Shown here: in pieces, positions 5,401 through 6,505 of the stretch
How positions within the stretch are numbered: the first letter of the stretch is position 1
Layout: the number at the start of each line of letters is the position of its first letter
Assembly: GCA_016203215.1 (NCBI GenBank)
Contig: JACQNF010000048.1
Span: 1 to 6,505 of the forward strand
DNA: 6,505 bases
Origin: Candidatus Woesearchaeota archaeon
GTDB taxonomy: Archaea > Nanobdellota > Nanobdellia > Woesearchaeales > GW2011-AR9
Reading direction: 5' to 3'
The notes under the pieces: model-generated
Told to the model about the DNA's origin: nothing
The model's database searches: none
Seen by the model: the letters and a program-made list of their open reading frames with translations, nothing else
Translations under genes and position numbers: made by a program

Positions 5401-5532
5401 ATGGGGTTGAAGCAACATATTTTTCAAGAAGTGAAAAAGTTTAAGATTCAGCGTTGTTGTAAGGGATGCAATAAGCGAATTGTCGTTGAAAACGCCAACC
5501 GATACTATTGTGTTGATTGTCGCGGATATTAA
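5401..5532 (+). CDS. 43-residue zinc-ribbon mini-protein
   Basis: ATG to TAA codes for 43 residues. C20-x2-C23 (CCKGCNK) and C37-x2-C40 (YYCVDCRGY) form a four-cysteine zinc site; C19 is an extra cysteine. The N-terminal half is basic (KQHIFQEVKKFKIQR), so nucleic-acid or ribosome binding is possible but unproven. The YYC-x2-C half resembles the zinc-ribbon protein at 4443-4658, so the two may belong to one broad fold group. It has its own TATA box (5337-5344) and a strong T tract right after its stop. That layout of promoter, short gene and terminator supports a real single-gene unit. Confidence 0.7.
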   Translation: MGLKQHIFQEVKKFKIQRCCKGCNKRIVVENANRYYCVDCRGY

Positions 5533-5549
5533 TTTTTTTTTCTCTTTTT
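5533..5549 (+). terminator. oligo-T terminator
   Basis: Nine T residues directly after the TAA, then CTC and five more T, the typical archaeal termination signal for the 43-residue gene. On the other strand, a TTTTT run at 5556-5560, just past the end of the converging gene, may end that transcript. Confidence 0.65.
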
Positions 5550-5568
5550 GGATTAAAAACCGATGTGT

Positions 5569-6351
5569 TTAGCTAAATAGATTCTTAAAGAACATTCCAA
5601 TCCTTGAGAAGAAAGACTCTGACTCTGCATCCTGTTCTTGTTGTATAGCTTGGCCAGCAATATTTGTATAGTCAGGACTGGATTCTTCACCATCACTCAC
5701 AATGTTATCTCTCACAGCTTCATCACTTGCTTCTACCGGTGAAGAAACGGTCGGCTCCGCTACAAGTGTTTCCTCCTTTTGCAGTGTAGGTACCGCTTGT
5801 TTCTCCCCGACGACATACTCTCCAAAAGAAGTTGCAACTGCACTGTAAAAGAGGTAGCCGTCAACAGTATCAGTTAATGAGGTAGATAATGGTTTTTGAT
5901 TAACGTAGAGTTGAACATCCCTCACGGCAAGTCCTTTCTGAAGAAGATCTTCTTCTTTGATCTTTAACGTCACGTCCAAAGTGCTGAATGCAATCGGTTT
6001 CTCAGAAGAAACCATAACTACGGAATAAATTTGACCGCCGATAGTTGAGACGACCGGATCTTGCTCTTCAAATGTAATCTTAGCATTCTTGGTATCTTCC
6101 GTAAGATGGATCGTCGCACTCTGGATTCCTCCGGTCTTCACTTCAAACGCAAGTTCTTTTCCCGCTTTCATAAAACCAATCGTCTGAACTGCTCCCCCAG
6201 TCAACGCTTCTTCTTCCAGATGATTTAGCATCCCAATAAATGAAACGAGAAACAAAATTCCGAGAATTGCCAGAACTGGTTTGTAGTCCACACCATGACG
6301 CAATGGTTCTGGAAATGGAACTTTATGATCTAACCTCTTTTTTAAACGCAT
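5569..6351 (-). CDS. membrane-anchored surface protein with PGF-pre-PGF-like domain
   Basis: A 260-residue protein with a basic N-terminus, one hydrophobic segment (about 25-41, PVLAILGILFLVSFIGML), then a region outside the membrane. As there is no clear cleavage site, a signal anchor is likely. Residues about 60-184 form a beta-rich domain; VDGYLFYSAVATSFGEYVVGE (near its end) and KNAKITFEEQ resemble the archaeal PGF-pre-PGF domain. A low-complexity acidic Ser/Glu/Thr-rich linker follows (about 185-245), and the chain ends in an amphipathic helix (SFFSRIGMFFKNLFS). LTGGAV (50-55) and IAGQAI (231-236) recall the ITGxAV-type motifs common in DPANN surface proteins, of unknown role. The ATG fits a TATA box at 6376-6384. 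The domain call is moderate; the anchored topology is clearer. Confidence 0.7.
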   Translation of the reverse strand: MRLKKRLDHKVPFPEPLRHGVDYKPVLAILGILFLVSFIGMLNHLEEEALTGGAVQTIGFMKAGKELAFEVKTGGIQSATIHLTEDTKNAKITFEEQDPVVSTIGGQIYSVVMVSSEKPIAFSTLDVTLKIKEEDLLQKGLAVRDVQLYVNQKPLSTSLTDTVDGYLFYSAVATSFGEYVVGEKQAVPTLQKEETLVAEPTVSSPVEASDEAVRDNIVSDGEESSPDYTNIAGQAIQQEQDAESESFFSRIGMFFKNLFS

Positions 6352-6375
6352 ATGAAGAAAGAGATTTTTTGGAAG

Positions 6376-6384
6376 TATTTAAAT
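6376..6384 (-). promoter_or_regulatory. TATA box of the surface-protein gene
   Basis: ATTTAAATA on the minus strand is centred about 29 bases before the ATG ending at 6351, giving a leader of only a few bases. Confidence 0.55.
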
Positions 6385-6435
6385 GTAACTTTTTCTGGAC
6401 TGTGAAGTAAACGTCATTTTCAGATTTTAAACAAA

Positions 6436-6443
6436 TTTATAAA
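6436..6443 (+). promoter_or_regulatory. TATA box reading out of the window
   Basis: TTTATAAA predicts a transcription start near 6465. It is divergent from the promoter at 6376-6384. The gene it serves is mostly outside the window. Confidence 0.5.
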
Positions 6444-6485
6444 GAACCAGGAATATGTTTATTGAGGGAATGAGATAATCAGAAA

Positions 6486-6505
6486 ATGAAAACAATGACT
6501 TGTAA
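6486..6505 (+). CDS. possible start of a gene cut by the window end
   Basis: ATG at 6486 opens a frame MKTMTC that runs to the last base, about 20 bases after the start predicted from the TATA box at 6436-6443. Two earlier ATGs (6454, 6470) close within a few codons. Too little is visible to say what it codes for. Confidence 0.3.

Overview
The window reads as archaeal. Five or six genes have an A/T-only TATA element about 25-30 bases upstream of the start codon, so they would give leaderless or nearly leaderless mRNAs, and Shine-Dalgarno sequences are mostly absent. The gene content (a COG1031-like radical SAM protein, a small M50 protease beside a tiny zinc-ribbon protein, and an anchored surface protein with Gly-Ala-Val type motifs) resembles the DPANN group, perhaps Woesearchaeota or Pacearchaeota. 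That placement is inference from remembered protein style, not from a marker gene.

Layout, left to right. The window opens inside a radical SAM enzyme gene (1-1428, +), which meets an RMD1/DUF155-like membrane protein gene (1448-2530, -) tail to tail; both TAG stop codons lie in one hairpin. The next 440 bases hold no convincing gene. They contain divergent promoters, a run of well-paired hairpins that may be a non-coding RNA, and a palindromic element (element A, 2866-2922). Then comes a two-gene operon, 2971-3528 and 3528-4265, coding for a helical protein with a C-terminal helix-turn-helix-like segment and a PIN-domain nuclease. The arrangement is like a toxin-antitoxin pair but both proteins are long for VapBC. 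Behind it lies a second palindromic element (element B, 4279-4402) that is homologous to element A in the opposite orientation. A second operon follows: a 71-residue zinc-ribbon protein (4443-4658) overlapping an M50 intramembrane protease (4645-5268). A lone 43-residue zinc-ribbon protein (5401-5532, +) converges on a membrane-anchored PGF-pre-PGF-like surface protein (5569-6351, -). The last bases hold a plus-strand promoter and possibly the first codons of another gene.

How the parts may work together: the PIN nuclease and its helical partner are translationally coupled (TAATG), so they probably form a complex or a toxin-antitoxin-like module. The coupling of zinc ribbon and M50 protease suggests a regulator, adaptor or substrate for intramembrane proteolysis. 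The most unusual signal is that the helix-turn-helix/PIN operon is bracketed by inverted, structurally conserved palindromic elements, as expected for a small mobile or selfish cassette or for paired regulatory or RNA elements.
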